NCBI GenBank assembly: GCA_013299045.1
Contig: JAAFJX010000002.1
Span: 124,001-188,000 of the forward strand
Length of the DNA stretch: 64,000 nucleotides
Origin: Cytophagales bacterium
Lineage (GTDB): Bacteria; Bacteroidota; Bacteroidia; Cytophagales; Bernardetiaceae
Reading direction: 5' to 3'
Shown: positions 63,915-64,000 of the stretch, one piece after another
Position numbering within the stretch: position 1 is the first letter of the stretch
Layout of the letters: every line of letters starts with the position of its first letter
Notes under the pieces: generated by a model
What the model was told of the DNA's origin: nothing
Seen by the model: the letters and a program-made list of their open reading frames with translations, nothing else
The model's database searches: none
Position numbers and translations under genes: made by a program

Positions 63915-64000
63915 ATGACTGACCCCAAAAGCGCAAAAATTGTTACAGAAGATGTTCTTAAACCTGTAAGTAGCATTTTGGTTACACAAGCCCGACCCGA
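63915..64000 (+). CDS. hemD: Probable uroporphyrinogen-III synthase, 5' end only
   Basis: Only 28 codons are visible (MTDPKSAKIVTEDVL, then VSSILVTQARPE) before the window ends. The segment SILVTQARPE resembles the start of Bacteroidota HemD proteins (ILVSQPKPE type), which close the tetrapyrrole ring in haem and sirohaem synthesis. The position directly after DUF4271 supports this, but the fragment is too short to be sure. Confidence 0.55.
   Translation, partial: MTDPKSAKIVTEDVLKPVSSILVTQARP

Overview
The window looks like a stretch of chromosome from a Bacteroidota bacterium, most likely a gliding or marine Cytophagales-type organism. The support is a type IX secretion C-terminal sorting domain on a 1161-residue surface protein, Bacteroidota-restricted families (DUF5606, DUF2480, DUF3078, DUF4271, head GIN/DUF2807, 7TMR-DISM sensors, PD40-OmpA proteins), promoter-like boxes of the Bacteroidota type (TTTG, about 20 bases, then TAnnTTTG), and an AT-rich base composition. 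I cannot name the species from sequence alone.

Layout. 1-4.6 kb: two tandem exported TPR-CHAT protease-like genes, the first cut by the window edge, whose 3' ends are identical over 118 bases. 4.7-11.8 kb: envelope genes (a PD40-OmpA protein, small lipoproteins and a type IX secretion substrate). 12.1-17 kb: a membrane J-domain/TPR protein, a polysaccharide-type ABC ATPase followed by a sensor kinase, and a slipin. 17.3-26.8 kb: a plus-strand run with a peptide transporter, phosphoglycerate kinase, TonB, an acyltransferase, a 7TM-GAF-PP2C signalling protein and a subtilase. 27.5-30 kb: DUF5606 with the GTPase EngB, then a serine hydrolase. 30.5-34.5 kb: a 1329-residue SF1 helicase with a decayed Vsr-like tail. 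34.5-41.6 kb: an ABC ATPase, an ECF sigma factor with an overlapping membrane-anchored beta-barrel-like partner, a broken lipoprotein gene, an amino acid permease, a GIN-domain protein and Maf. 42.6-46.9 kb: a membrane protein, DUF2480, isocitrate dehydrogenase and a small secreted protein. 47.9-57 kb: MORN-like repeats, an SGNH hydrolase, an alpha/beta hydrolase, DUF3078, a response regulator-Dtd-lipoprotein operon, a PAS/DHp protein without an ATPase domain, and a protein with a 147-base internal repeat. 57.3-64 kb: tRNA-Ser, a PafA-like phosphatase, a PepSY-like lipoprotein, an arginase-family enzyme, a lipoprotein-RNase H pair, DUF4271 and the start of a probable hemD.

The most unusual structure is a family of non-coding mobile elements. 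Three copies (27000-27465, 42033-42462, 46950-47818) have terminal inverted repeats of the form GTCGTCCCTTAAAA and are bounded by 6-base target duplications of the form TAnnTA. A decayed end lies at about 30259-30365. One copy sits inside a second, different repeat family (41750-42636) that has its own inverted ends and a GC-rich core, and the empty site can be reconstructed exactly. A relative of that second element is embedded in the largest copy of the first. All intact copies lie between convergent genes, and one repeat end supplies the last codons and stop of a membrane protein gene. No transposase is present, so they look like non-autonomous (MITE-like) elements. I do not recognise the family.

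Most other genes are ordinary housekeeping, envelope and signalling genes. There is no CRISPR array, rRNA, prophage or recognisable insertion sequence with a transposase.
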